47,302 nt of DNA from Gemmatimonadaceae bacterium (GCA_025929535.1 JAICLZ010000032.1:1-47302); one strand, 5' to 3'; shown: positions 1 to 9,953, counted from the first letter of the stretch. Notes: generated from the letters alone by a model not told the origin. Translations and numbers: made by a program.

Positions 1-219
1 ATGCCTCACGTGTCCGAGCGAATCGGCGAAGACGGTTGCGCAGAAACCGGCCGGAAGGGTGATCCCTCCATTGTCGCCCGGGCACGCGGCGGCAGAGGCG
101 ACAGCGCCTTTGGCAGTGGAGTCGGCGGAGGCCTTGTCGCCGCCACGGGCGCAGGCGGCAGCGAGAATCGCCGCGCCGAGCAACAGCAGACGTGCGTGCC
201 TCATTTCGTATTGGTGCAT
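1..219 (-). CDS. Sorbosone dehydrogenase-like lipoprotein, N-terminal part (runs off window)
   Basis: This reading frame is open to the left edge, so only the first 73 codons are visible. Residues 7-23 form a lipoprotein signal peptide ending in the lipobox LAAAC with Cys23, so the product is probably a membrane-anchored lipoprotein. After an Ala/Ser-rich linker comes a CPGDNGG...LPAGFCATVFAD stretch, which I recognise from the start of PQQ-type glucose/sorbosone dehydrogenase beta-propellers in soil bacteria. I chose the start at 219 because an AGGAG motif lies 10 nt upstream; ATGs at 240 and 204 are in frame but lack such a site. It is the last visible gene of a minus-strand run after the SMP-30-like lipoprotein, 40 nt away. 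The family call rests on a short N-terminal match only. Confidence 0.6.
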   Translation of the reverse strand, partial: MHQYEMRHARLLLLGAAILAAACARGGDKASADSTAKGAVASAAACPGDNGGITLPAGFCATVFADSLGHVRH

Positions 220-259
220 GAGCGAAGGACTCCTGGACATGGAGATGCGATCGTGTGCG

Positions 260-1204
260 TCACTTCTTGAACGGCCACTCCCACAGCTCGAACCGGTTCG
301 CGACGAGAGAGACGATGCCGACGCGCGAGCGCACGGCATCCATGCTCACGTCCGCCGGCTGGAACGGAAGCCTGGCGATGCGCGGGATGAGCTTCGGACC
401 TTCGAGCGTCGCCACGCTGGAATCGTTCCAGCTGGTGATGAGGATGGTGCCATCGCGCTCCACCTCCGCGCCATCGAACATTCCTTTTCCTTTCGCGACA
501 TCCCTGGGCCCGGGGTCGCCGATTCTCCAGTCCTGCACGGAGGGTCCCGAGAAGGGCGCCAGAACGAAACGCTTACCACGCTGATCCCAGGCGATCCCGT
601 CGGGGCTCGAGAGCAGCGGCGTGGACACGGCGACGCTCACGGTTCGATCGTGGGCAACGTGGAGGATGCGATCCGGCCCGGTGTGGTTGTCCTTGCCGTC
701 TGCCGAGAGCTGCACGCCGGTGTCCGTGATGTAGAACTCGCCGGTGGAGTCGATCGCGAGGTCGTTCAGAAAGAGCGCCTTCAACGGCGCGAGATCCACG
801 GTGATCGTCGGCGCGCCGGTGTGCGTGTTGAAGCCGCGCAGCTTGTCGACGTCCAGCACCCAGAGCGTATCGCCCTGCACGCGCGAGCCCATGGGCGCAT
901 CGAGCTGCACGCCATTGCGGCCGCCCTGGATGAAGTGGAGGCTGTCCATCACGCCGTCGGCCGTGATGCGCGAGATGAAGCCGTTGCCGTCCTTCACTCC
1001 CGGCGAGCCGTTGATGTTGCTCACGAAGTAGACGTTCTGCCCGGGATCGAACGACAGTGCCTCGGGCTGCGACAACCCTTCGACGGACGCGATGCGCTGC
1101 GGCTGCGCTGTGGTCTTCGTGGCCTTCCGCGAGCACGCACCGGCGACACCGAGAAGCGTGACCGAGAGGGCGACGGTGAGCAGTGGTGCGATCCGACGGT
1201 TCAT
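260..1204 (-). CDS. SMP-30/gluconolactonase-like beta-propeller lipoprotein
   Basis: A 314-residue secreted protein. It opens with MNRRIAPLL, a hydrophobic stretch and the lipobox LGVAGAC, so it is predicted to be a lipoprotein. The mature part has propeller-like repeats (FDPGQNVYFVSN, GDTLWVLDVDKLRGF, STGEFYITDTG, DGIAWDQRGKRFVLAPF, ERDGTILITSW) of the SMP-30/gluconolactonase/NHL type. Such proteins hydrolyse lactones or act as binding propellers; the substrate cannot be read here. The frame also allows an ATG at 1249, but 1204 has GGAG 9 nt upstream and gives a clean signal peptide. It sits 41 nt after the aldo/keto reductase gene and just before the sorbosone dehydrogenase-like gene, which suggests a periplasmic carbonyl or sugar oxidation operon (inference). 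Confidence 0.75.
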   Translation of the reverse strand: MNRRIAPLLTVALSVTLLGVAGACSRKATKTTAQPQRIASVEGLSQPEALSFDPGQNVYFVSNINGSPGVKDGNGFISRITADGVMDSLHFIQGGRNGVQLDAPMGSRVQGDTLWVLDVDKLRGFNTHTGAPTITVDLAPLKALFLNDLAIDSTGEFYITDTGVQLSADGKDNHTGPDRILHVAHDRTVSVAVSTPLLSSPDGIAWDQRGKRFVLAPFSGPSVQDWRIGDPGPRDVAKGKGMFDGAEVERDGTILITSWNDSSVATLEGPKLIPRIARLPFQPADVSMDAVRSRVGIVSLVANRFELWEWPFKK

Positions 1205-1245
1205 GCGGCGTTCTCCGAACGGGTAGTGGACAGGAATGCGATGAC

Positions 1246-2238
<993 letters not shown>

Positions 2239-2332
2239 TCGTTACCGTTGGGAGGCGTGGATGAGCGAATGAACGTGCGCCCGGCGCCAGCGTGGGCACC
2301 GGGCGCCCGACTTCATGACGTGAGGGAGTCGA

Positions 2333-2929
2333 TCAATGCGCCGCGCCCGCGTGAACGGATGCACGCTGTTCCTCGTGCACGCCCTCGGCGAACTCCTCGA
2401 TCATCTTCTTGTCGAATGCGGGGATGTCGTCGGGTTTGCGGCTCGTCACGAGGCCGTGATCGGTGACGACCTGGCTGTCGGTCCAGTGTGCGCCGGCGTT
2501 TCTCAAATCCGTTTGCAGCGATGGCCACGAGGTCACGTTGCGTCCACGGACGGCATCGGCTTCGACGAGCAGCCATGGTCCGTGACAGATCGCGGCAACG
2601 GGCTTGCCGGCTTCGAAGAACGCGCGGACGAAATTCACGGCCTTCTGGTTCATGCGGAGATGATCGGGATTCATGACGCCGCCCGGGAGCAGGAGGGCGT
2701 CGTAGTCATCCGGGCTCGTCTTGTCGAGCGTGACGTCGACCTTGATGGGGTCGCCCCAGTTGGTGTGATTCCAGCCCTTGATCGAGCCGGACTTTGGCGA
2801 CACGACCATCGTGCGCGCGCCTGCGGCATCGAGTGCCTTGCGGGGCTCGGTGAGCTCCACCTGCTCGACGCCATCGGTCGCGAGAATCGCGACACGCTTT
2901 CCGGAGAGTGAGGGTGTGTTTGCAGCCAT
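2333..2929 (-). CDS. PfpI/DJ-1 family protein (type 1 glutamine amidotransferase-like)
   Basis: A 198-residue DJ-1/PfpI superfamily protein. The nucleophile elbow AAICHGPWLL carries Cys115 followed by His116, and the conserved acidic residue is Glu22 in DGVEQVE. The LLLPGGVMNPDHLR segment and the TSWPSLQTDLRNAGA segment are typical of the PfpI subgroup (YhbO-like), which has been described as protease-, chaperone- or glyoxalase/deglycase-like in stress defence. The start at 2929 has AGGAG about 8 nt upstream. The C-terminal tail after residue 185 is Glu/His/Ala-rich and a little longer than usual. It lies upstream of the aldo/keto reductase gene on the same strand with a gap of about 94 nt, so they may share a stress-related transcript (inference). 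Confidence 0.87.
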   Translation of the reverse strand: MAANTPSLSGKRVAILATDGVEQVELTEPRKALDAAGARTMVVSPKSGSIKGWNHTNWGDPIKVDVTLDKTSPDDYDALLLPGGVMNPDHLRMNQKAVNFVRAFFEAGKPVAAICHGPWLLVEADAVRGRNVTSWPSLQTDLRNAGAHWTDSQVVTDHGLVTSRKPDDIPAFDKKMIEEFAEGVHEEQRASVHAGAAH

Positions 2930-3096
2930 GGTAATTACTCCTGAACGATGAGTCCATGCCGGCGCGCGATCCGCGCCGGCCGATGTTCACCGTTGCAAGG
3001 CACGAGCCCTTACCTACGATGCTGAACAGTAGCGGCCTGTACGCGGAACGCGCGCGAAGCTGGTCCCGTTCCGCGAAGCCGGCTCGGCACGGCTTC

Positions 3097-4050
3097 TCAG
3101 TGGGAGCTGGGTGCGGGGGCCGAGTTTCCACCGTCGGCTACGAAGCGCCAAGTGCCGTCGGTCCGACGTTTCCACACTGTGAGATAGTTGCTGTACGACG
3201 TATCGTTGCCGATGTGGATGATCGCGTCTCCCGATGTGAAGGCGAGATCGCCGGACGGCGCGGCATCGGCCACGCGTGGCGCCCAGATGAGCGCGCCGGG
3301 GCCGAGCGGCGCGACACCTTGCGCGACGGCATCGCGGCCGCAGGTGATCTCGCTCCTCCCGGTGCCGATCTGCGCACCATCGGGCGCGACGAATTCCCTG
3401 AACCCCTGCTCCGCACCGGATTTCCGGGAGCGCGCAGAGAAGTCGAGATCGGCGGTGCGGACGGTCGCTATCGCCGTCGAATCGTTCGTCGCGACGTACT
3501 CGGGCGGGCCGGGATGCGCACACGCTTCGGGAGCGCCCGCGGGCGCATCGGCGCCGCCGCCCGAGATCAGCCACGCGACGAGCTTCCACTGCCCGGCCTC
3601 ACGGCGCCAGTACGAGAGATACTGGATGGGCACGACGGAGGTGAGCGTGTCGCTGCGCGCGACGCGGCGGCCATAGCCGTACGTGTAGCCGCGCGTGCCA
3701 TCGGCCGAGGTCTCGGCGCGTATCGGCCGCCAGCTCAGAGTGCGAGTCGTGACTGAGTTGAGGGAATCGAGCGCGGCGAGCACGCTGTCGCGCGTGCCGA
3801 TGCGCGGAAGCGAGGGCATGAGCATCACGACATCGTCGCTGGCGCCGGCTGCCATGGCATCGTGGAGCGAGCGGGACGCGATGAGCGAGAGGGAGGAGTC
3901 GGCGGCGAGGAGCGATTGGCGCGCGGCGAGTTGCGCGGGGGAGAGTGCGACGGGAGCGCGTTGGGGGGAGGGCGTCGCGCGCGAGGGAGGAGCCGAGTGC
4001 GAGCAGGCGGCGAGCGTGGCGGCCAGGGCGAGAAGAGGGAGTGGGCGCAT
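3097..4050 (-). CDS. Lipoprotein with two NTF2-like (SnoaL/DUF4440-type) domains
   Basis: A 317-residue predicted lipoprotein. The start MRPLPLLALAATLAAC gives a short signal peptide with a lipobox ending at Cys16, followed by a Pro/Ser/Ala-rich linker. Two repeats follow, each with helices and a sheet typical of NTF2-like SnoaL/DUF4440 domains: the first ends in YLSYWRREAGQWKLVAWLISGG and the second in YLTVWKRRTDGTWRFVADGG. Proteins of this kind are usually annotated as ketosteroid isomerase-like with no known substrate. An upstream ATG at 4059 is equally possible; neither has a clear Shine-Dalgarno sequence. It starts 89 nt after the end of dnaE2 on the same strand. The tandem domain assignment rests on the repeated C-terminal W-x-x-V/L pattern. 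Confidence 0.6.
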   Translation of the reverse strand: MRPLPLLALAATLAACSHSAPPSRATPSPQRAPVALSPAQLAARQSLLAADSSLSLIASRSLHDAMAAGASDDVVMLMPSLPRIGTRDSVLAALDSLNSVTTRTLSWRPIRAETSADGTRGYTYGYGRRVARSDTLTSVVPIQYLSYWRREAGQWKLVAWLISGGGADAPAGAPEACAHPGPPEYVATNDSTAIATVRTADLDFSARSRKSGAEQGFREFVAPDGAQIGTGRSEITCGRDAVAQGVAPLGPGALIWAPRVADAAPSGDLAFTSGDAIIHIGNDTSYSNYLTVWKRRTDGTWRFVADGGNSAPAPSSH

Positions 4051-4139
4051 GGTGAACATAGTGCACGGCGGCAGCGACGTTCGGCAACCATGGCGAATGC
4101 GTGTTTGCAGAGGTCGCACACTTGCGCTCGTTTCTCGTC

Positions 4140-7100
4140 TCAATGAAAATCGTGTCCCTTCCACCCTTGCAGCTCTTCCCCCGCCTTCAGCTCCCGAAAC
4201 ACTTCGCCCTTGAGGTTCACCACCGTCTGCTCCACCTGCAGCGTGCCGCGCACGAGAATGAGCGGTGCCGTCGAGATCATGAGCGCCTGCTTCTCGAACA
4301 GCTTCGGCAGCACGACGACGTTCACGAGCCCCGTCTCATCCTCGAGCGTCAGGAAGACGAATCCCTTCGCCGTGCCCGGTCGCTGGCGACAGATCACGAG
4401 CCCCGCGGCCGCGACGTTGCGCGTGCCATCCGGCAGCGCGAGAATTTCGCGCGCCGAGCGCACGCCGTTCTCGCGCAGCATCGCGCGGAGATGGCGCAGC
4501 GGATGTCCGTTCAGCGAGAGCCCCGTCATCCGATAATCCGATGCCGTGATCTCGCGCGGCGACATCGCCGCCACCGATTCAGGTACGTCGAGCTTGATGC
4601 GCGACGGGGCGAGCGGGCCCGCATCGCCGCGCTCGATCTCGAGCATCCGCCACACCGCCGCGCGCCGCCGCCGCGCGCTCGGCTCATCCGGCACGAAGCA
4701 GTCGAGCGCCCCGGACTCGGCCAGCGCGCGCAGGGCGCGGCGATCGAGCCCCGAGCGCGACACCACATCGCCGATCGATGCGAAGGTGCCGCCGCTCTCG
4801 ACGGCGCGCTGCAGCAGCTCGCGCGACTTGCCGCCGATGCCGCGCACGAGCCTGAGACCGAGCCGCACCGCGAAGCTGTTGCCCACCGGCTCGAGCGTCG
4901 AGTCGTAGCGCGAGCGCGAGCAATCCACCGGGAGCACGACCACGCCGTGGCGCTTCGCATCCTCGATGAGCGTCCCCGGCGAGTAGAAGCCCATGGGCTG
5001 CGCATTGAGAATGGCCGCGAGAAATTCGGGAGCATAATAGTGCTTGAGATACGCGCTCGCGTACACGAGCAGCGCGAAGCTCGCTGCGTGCGACTCGGGG
5101 AAGCCGTAGTCGGCAAAGGCGTTGATCTGGTTGTAGATCCGCTGCGCCACATCCTGCGAGAAACCGTTCCGCAACATCCCGTCGATCATCTTTTGGCAGA
5201 TGTCTGCCATCCGCTCGCGGCTGCGCTTGTGCCCCATCGCGCGACGGAGATTGTCCGCCTCGCCCGGCGTGAAGCCCGCGGCGGCGATCGCCACCTGCAT
5301 CCCCTGCTCCTGAAAGAGCGGCACGCCGAGCGTGCGCTTCAGGATGGGCTCGAGCGACGGATGCGGGTACGTCACCTCCTCTTCCCCTGCTTTGCGCCGG
5401 AGATAGGGATGCACCATCTCGCCCTGAATCGGCCCCGGGCGGATGAGCGCGACCTCGACCACGAGATCGTAGAAGCAGCGCGGCTTGAGGCGCGGCAGCG
5501 TGTTCATCTGCGCGCGGCTCTCCACCTGGAACACGCCAATGGTATCTGCCGCGCAGAGATCGTCGTACACGGCCTGGTCATCGAAGTCGAGCGTCCACAG
5601 ATCGATCGTGTGGCCGCGCATCGTGCGGATGTACTTGAGACAATCCTGAATCAGCGTGAGCATGCCGAGCCCGAGGAGATCGATCTTCACGAGCCCCATG
5701 GCTTCGACGTCGTCCTTCTCCCACTGAATCACCGTGCGATTCTCCATCGACGCCGGCTCGATCGGCACGATGGTGGAGAGCGGCTCGGCCGTGAGCACGA
5801 ATCCGCCCACGTGAATCGAGCGATGGCGCGGGATGTTGTGCATCCCCTTCACGATCAGCGGGAGCGCGCGCACGCGTGCGTCGTCGGGATCGAGCCCCGC
5901 GCGCCGGAGCAGCGTGCCGGGATCTGCGGGCCGCAGCGCGGTATTCGGATTTCTTCGCTCGTTGTGATTGTCCTCGGCGTGCGGATCCATCCACGACGGC
6001 AGCTCGCGATTCGTCGACTGCGCGTTCGGGCTTCCGTACGGCTCGTACGCCGCGTTGGGTTTGGGGCGATCGGCCTTCGATGCCGGATGTGTCTTTCGCC
6101 GCTCCTCGCGCTCGCTCTCGCGCACGTTGCGCTCCTTCTCCTCGAGCGCCCGCGTGCGGTTGACGACTTCGGTTCCGTGCACGAGGTGACTCCCGATGCG
6201 CTCGGCGGCAGCGCTGTCGTAGGCGACATCGGCATCCGCCTGCATCGCCTCGGCCGTCGCGCGCGCGGAGAAGCGATCGCTCATCGCGGCGAGCGTGTCC
6301 GCCTGCTCCACGGAGAAGCCGAGCACGCGGCAGGCGTCGCGCACGGCGGAGCGGCCGCGATAGGTGATCTGCTCGCACACCATCGCGGCGTGCTCGCGGC
6401 CATAGCGCTCGTACACGTACTGGAGCACCTGCTCGCGGTCGCGGTGCGCGAAGTCGATGTCGATGTCGGGCGCCTCGCGGCGATCGTCGCTCAGAAATCT
6501 CTCGAAGAGGAGATTGAGCTTGACCGGATCGACGGCGGTGATGCCGAGACAGAAGCAGACGGCGGAGTTGGCGGCGGAGCCGCGTCCCTGGCAGAGCACG
6601 CCGATGCGATTCGAGTAGCGAACGATGTCCCAGACGATCAGGAAATAACCGGCGAGCCCGAGCCGTTTGATGAGCGCGAGCTCGTGCAGGAGCTGCGTGC
6701 GCTGCGCCTGATTGACCTTTCCCCAGCGCTCTCCCGCGCCCTGGGCGACGAGGCGCGCGAGATATTCGTCGGCGCTCACGCCGGGCGGCAGCGGAAAGCC
6801 GGGAAGTGTGGGATGCAGATCGTGGAGGCGGAAGGCGCAGCGCTCCGCGATGGCGAGTGTCGAGCGGATGCCTTCGGGGTGATGGCTCCAGCGCTTCGCC
6901 ATGCGCGCGGGACTTTGGAGCTTCCACTCGGCGTTGGGGCGGAGCCGCGTGCCCATCTCGTCGAGCGTGCGCTTGTGGCGGAGCGAGGAGAGCACGTCGT
7001 GCACGACGCGTCCCGACGCGCGCGCGTAGTGGACGTCGTTGGTGACGACCCACGGCACATCGATCGCGCGTGCGATGGAGATGAGCGGCTCGAGCAACGC

Positions 7101-7622
7101 GCGCTCCTCCTCGAGCCCGTGATCCCAGCACTCGATCGCGATGCGTCCATCGAAGATGTCGTGCAGCCGCGCGGCGGCCTCGCGTGCGCCGGCTGCGTCG
7201 CCGGCGATCAGCCTGCGCGGGACGAGTCCGCGCGGGCAGCCGGTCAAGGCGAACAATCCCTTCGCGTGCGCGGCGACGGTGTCGAGCGACAGCGATGGGC
7301 GTCCGCGATCGCAGTCCATGCGCGCGCGCGTGATGAGCGTGGAGAGATTGCCGTAGCCCATGCGATCTTCGGCGAGGAGCACGAGATGGTGTGCCACGCC
7401 GCCATCGCCGCGCACGGTGATCTCGGAGCCGATGATGCACTCGAGCGGTGAGCCGTCCCCCGCCTGCGCGAAGGCGACGATCCCGCCCAGCTCATCGTGA
7501 TCGGTGAGCGCGAGCGCGTGGTAGCCGAGCTCGATCGCGCGATCGACCAGCTCGTCGGGATGCGACGCGCCATCGAGGAGCGAGAACGCGGAGTGGCAGT
7601 GCAATTCGACGTATTCAGTCAT
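4140..7622 (-). CDS. dnaE2: Error-prone DNA polymerase DnaE2 (ImuC)
   Basis: A 1160-residue C-family polymerase, the catalytic subunit of the ImuA-ImuB-DnaE2 translesion mutasome. The PHP domain begins with YVELHCHSAFSLLDGASHP and continues with LALTDHDELGG. The polymerase palm has PDIDIDF with likely catalytic Asp388 and Asp390, and the fingers contain VFQVESRAQMNTLPRLKP and GFPESHAASFALLVY. The C-terminal OB fold shows GLVICRQRPGTAKGFVFLTLEDETG. An unusual hydrophilic, charge-rich segment lies at about residues 470-565, making the protein longer than most DnaE2. I place the start at 7622 rather than at upstream codons because the PHP motif begins right there and the ATG overlaps the imuB stop (ATGACTGA, 8 nt), which implies translational coupling. 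Confidence 0.95.
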   Translation of the reverse strand: MTEYVELHCHSAFSLLDGASHPDELVDRAIELGYHALALTDHDELGGIVAFAQAGDGSPLECIIGSEITVRGDGGVAHHLVLLAEDRMGYGNLSTLITRARMDCDRGRPSLSLDTVAAHAKGLFALTGCPRGLVPRRLIAGDAAGAREAAARLHDIFDGRIAIECWDHGLEEERALLEPLISIARAIDVPWVVTNDVHYARASGRVVHDVLSSLRHKRTLDEMGTRLRPNAEWKLQSPARMAKRWSHHPEGIRSTLAIAERCAFRLHDLHPTLPGFPLPPGVSADEYLARLVAQGAGERWGKVNQAQRTQLLHELALIKRLGLAGYFLIVWDIVRYSNRIGVLCQGRGSAANSAVCFCLGITAVDPVKLNLLFERFLSDDRREAPDIDIDFAHRDREQVLQYVYERYGREHAAMVCEQITYRGRSAVRDACRVLGFSVEQADTLAAMSDRFSARATAEAMQADADVAYDSAAAERIGSHLVHGTEVVNRTRALEEKERNVRESEREERRKTHPASKADRPKPNAAYEPYGSPNAQSTNRELPSWMDPHAEDNHNERRNPNTALRPADPGTLLRRAGLDPDDARVRALPLIVKGMHNIPRHRSIHVGGFVLTAEPLSTIVPIEPASMENRTVIQWEKDDVEAMGLVKIDLLGLGMLTLIQDCLKYIRTMRGHTIDLWTLDFDDQAVYDDLCAADTIGVFQVESRAQMNTLPRLKPRCFYDLVVEVALIRPGPIQGEMVHPYLRRKAGEEEVTYPHPSLEPILKRTLGVPLFQEQGMQVAIAAAGFTPGEADNLRRAMGHKRSRERMADICQKMIDGMLRNGFSQDVAQRIYNQINAFADYGFPESHAASFALLVYASAYLKHYYAPEFLAAILNAQPMGFYSPGTLIEDAKRHGVVVLPVDCSRSRYDSTLEPVGNSFAVRLGLRLVRGIGGKSRELLQRAVESGGTFASIGDVVSRSGLDRRALRALAESGALDCFVPDEPSARRRRAAVWRMLEIERGDAGPLAPSRIKLDVPESVAAMSPREITASDYRMTGLSLNGHPLRHLRAMLRENGVRSAREILALPDGTRNVAAAGLVICRQRPGTAKGFVFLTLEDETGLVNVVVLPKLFEKQALMISTAPLILVRGTLQVEQTVVNLKGEVFRELKAGEELQGWKGHDFH

Positions 7623-9282
7623 ACCAGCCTTGCACGAACCAGCGGTCGCGCTCGCGGAAGGCGAGGAGCTCGCCGCTGTCGGAGTCGCAGCGCCAGTAGT
7701 CGCGCGCGTAGCCGTCCTTCCACCAGTCGCCGGAGAGGCGCTCGGGACCCGAGGCGCGGCCGATCGCGACGCGACGCTCGCGCCACCAGAGCGCGCACGG
7801 GCGATCGCCGTCCCACTCGACATCGACCGTTTCGGGCGCCTCGAGCAGGCGCAGTGCAGGCGCGCGCGGCGGCTCGGCGACTTTCACGATGCGCACATCG
7901 CTCTCGCACCATGCGCCGTTGCGCTCGGGGCGATGCTCGTCGCGCAGCGCGGGACGCACGACGGCGCGCGCGCCCAGCTCCGCGCGCAGGCGCGCGAAGG
8001 CCGCGTCGGCCGCGGCAGGGTCGTGCCAGCCGAGGGCGAGGAGATCGCCCTGCTCGCTCGTGGCGGGCGCGGTGGAGGTGATCGCGACGGCGAGCCCGCA
8101 CACGGGCGCGGTGAGCGTCCACGTGTCGAGCAGGGCGCGGCACTGCTCGACCAGCGGCGCCGCGCGCGCGACGGGGCGCGGGAGCTGCACCTGCCGCGTG
8201 ACCGTGTGCGGGGCAGCGCCGGAAGGAAGCGCGCTGCGCCGATCGTCGAGCGTGAGCGTGATCGCGACCGTCGCCGCCGCGCGTCCTTCGGATGCGAGCG
8301 CGGATGCGAGCCGGTCGATCGCGGGGCGCAGGAGAAAGAGCACCGGCTCCATCGTCGTCGCCGGGGATGAGAGCTCGACCTCCACCGCGTGCCGCGCGGC
8401 GACGGTCGCGAGCACGGGGCGGCGCACATCTTCGCCACGCGCGAGCCTCCATGACTCGAGCCCCTCTGCGCCCCACCGTCGCTCGACGTCCTCGCTGTCG
8501 AGCGCGGCGAAGGCGCCCGCGGTGCCGATGCCGAGTGCGGCGAGCGTCGCGCGGAGCTTGCCGTCCATGGGGATGAGCGCGAGCGGTGCGGGCGCGAGAT
8601 ACGCCGCGTCGCCGCCGGCAGGAACGATGAACGCGGCGTCGATGCTCGTGCGGCGGCCGGGCGCCGCCCACGTGGCTGCGCGCGCGGCCACGCACGAGCT
8701 GGCGACGGCTACCCGCGCGCGGGGATGCCACGCGCCCGCGAGCTCGGCGAGCGCGCGCACGAGCATCCGCTCGCCGCCCATCGCCTCGAGCCCGTGCGCG
8801 CCGATCCACCAGAGCCCCGGCTCGTGCGCGGCCGGCGTCACCTGCGGGCTCGCGACGAGAAAGTGCGCGGAGAGCTCCGCGATCGCGCTCGCGAGCGCCG
8901 TGTCATCCCAGTCGAGAATCTCGAGCGCGGCGCAGCGGGCGCGCGCCTCGAGCGCCGTCATCCCGCTGCGCACGCCCGCGCGCGCGGCGGCGCCCGAGAC
9001 CGCGCGCAGCTTGCCATCGCTCACGAGTGCGACGAGCGCATCATCCCACGAAGGCGGTGCGGCGCTTACGGCGTGGAGGCGTGGATACGGGGGAGCCTTG
9101 CGCGGCGCGCCTGGCCGCTGCGGACTTTGCCGCTGCGGATTTTCCCGCGGGGGATGCGTCGGGGTGAGAGGTGATGATGGGAGTGGAGGGGGCTGGAGTG
9201 TATGGGCGTTCCGGGTGCGCCACACCGCGGCGATCGGGAACCTCGGAATGCGAACACAAGCGACGCGCCACGGCTCGGCCAT
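7615..9282 (-). CDS. imuB: ImuB-like Y-family polymerase homologue
   Basis: A 555-residue catalytically inactive Y-family polymerase homologue that in the known mutasome bridges ImuA, DnaE2 and the sliding clamp. The N-terminus WRVACVRIPRFPIAAVWR is characteristic, and the metal-binding acidic residues of active Y-family enzymes are absent there. The palm continues with SDGKLRAVSGAAARAGVRSGMT, and LESWRLARGED is the little-finger boundary. The C-terminus (GPERLSGDWWKDGYARDYWR ... DRWFVQGWYD) is typical of ImuB. A Pro-rich insertion at about residues 28-68 splits the first strand from the rest of the palm. The first 242 nt overlap the 3' end of imuA in another frame; the stop overlaps the dnaE2 start. 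Confidence 0.9.
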   Translation of the reverse strand: MAEPWRVACVRIPRFPIAAVWRTRNAHTLQPPPLPSSPLTPTHPPRENPQRQSPQRPGAPRKAPPYPRLHAVSAAPPSWDDALVALVSDGKLRAVSGAAARAGVRSGMTALEARARCAALEILDWDDTALASAIAELSAHFLVASPQVTPAAHEPGLWWIGAHGLEAMGGERMLVRALAELAGAWHPRARVAVASSCVAARAATWAAPGRRTSIDAAFIVPAGGDAAYLAPAPLALIPMDGKLRATLAALGIGTAGAFAALDSEDVERRWGAEGLESWRLARGEDVRRPVLATVAARHAVEVELSSPATTMEPVLFLLRPAIDRLASALASEGRAAATVAITLTLDDRRSALPSGAAPHTVTRQVQLPRPVARAAPLVEQCRALLDTWTLTAPVCGLAVAITSTAPATSEQGDLLALGWHDPAAADAAFARLRAELGARAVVRPALRDEHRPERNGAWCESDVRIVKVAEPPRAPALRLLEAPETVDVEWDGDRPCALWWRERRVAIGRASGPERLSGDWWKDGYARDYWRCDSDSGELLAFRERDRWFVQGWYD

Positions 9283-9946
9283 AACTCACCTCTATCGTCC
9301 GGCGTTTTCCACCCTTCTCCAGCGTGATCGTGGTCGAGCGTTCGGAGCGTTTGCCGCTCCCCGACGCCGCACGCGCGGAATCGCGTGCGGCGAGTCGTAT
9401 TCGAACGGAGCTTCCCGTCGCATCGCCGCCGTGCTCGCCGGTGACCACGAATGCGGCGCCGACATCGTGCGCGAGTCGCGTGAGGCGAACCGCGAGCACG
9501 CGCGAGATCGAGGGCGCGCCATCCAGCACCACGAGCGCGAAGGCGCCGGAGCGGAGCAGGAGATCGGCGCACCACGTGGCCCGCACGGGGTTGGCTGGAC
9601 GGATCATCCAGAGCGGCGCGCGCTCGCTGCCGACGTGCGCCCAATCGCGCGGGGCGAGCGTGCGCGTGGCGTCGATGTAGGCGACCCAGCGGCCGCCGGT
9701 CGCGACGGCGGTGACGAGCGTGCGGAGCATCGAGGTGCGCCCGCTGCCGCTCGCGCCCGTGATCTCGGTGAGGCGCCCGCGCGGAACGCCGCGACCAACC
9801 AGCAGCGCATCGAGCTCGGCTATACCGGTGGGGAGCGGCGCGCGATCGGGACGCACGATCTCCTCGATGGCACCGAGCTGGAGCTTCAACTCCCGAACAG
9901 AAGCCGAAAGCCGAGGAGACGCGAGCGCGCGTGCGGGAGCCGTCAT
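9041..9946 (-). CDS. imuA: ImuA-like RecA-fold protein
   Basis: A 301-residue RecA-like protein of the ImuA family, partner of ImuB and DnaE2. LPTGIAELDALLVGRGVPRGRLTEI leads into the Walker A-like GASGSGRTS at residues 64-72, where Arg70 replaces the usual Lys. LVVLDGAP at about 138-145 resembles a Walker B strand. The conserved part ends near KRRTIEVSYGRAVA at about residue 225. The last 75 or so residues are low in complexity (Pro, Ser, Ala, Lys) and are encoded over the imuB start in another frame. The start at 9946 lies 7 nt after the stop of the PEP mutase-family gene and has a weak GAGAG site. The order imuA-imuB-dnaE2 supports the call. Confidence 0.85.
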   Translation of the reverse strand: MTAPARALASPRLSASVRELKLQLGAIEEIVRPDRAPLPTGIAELDALLVGRGVPRGRLTEITGASGSGRTSMLRTLVTAVATGGRWVAYIDATRTLAPRDWAHVGSERAPLWMIRPANPVRATWCADLLLRSGAFALVVLDGAPSISRVLAVRLTRLAHDVGAAFVVTGEHGGDATGSSVRIRLAARDSARAASGSGKRSERSTTITLEKGGKRRTIEVSYGRAVARRLCSHSEVPDRRGVAHPERPYTPAPSTPIITSHPDASPAGKSAAAKSAAARRAAQGSPVSTPPRRKRRTAFVG

Positions 9947-9953
9947 CGCTCTC

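Noticed and set aside
4101..7451. A very long plus-strand open frame opposite dnaE2
   Set aside because: It is an Arg/His/Ala-rich antisense shadow of a clear DnaE2 gene in GC-rich DNA, without a fold, start site or conserved motif.
7623..7823. Upstream extension of the dnaE2 frame by 67 codons
   Set aside because: The added sequence is Ser/Arg/Ala-rich and overlaps imuB in another frame; the PHP motif begins at the ATG at 7622.
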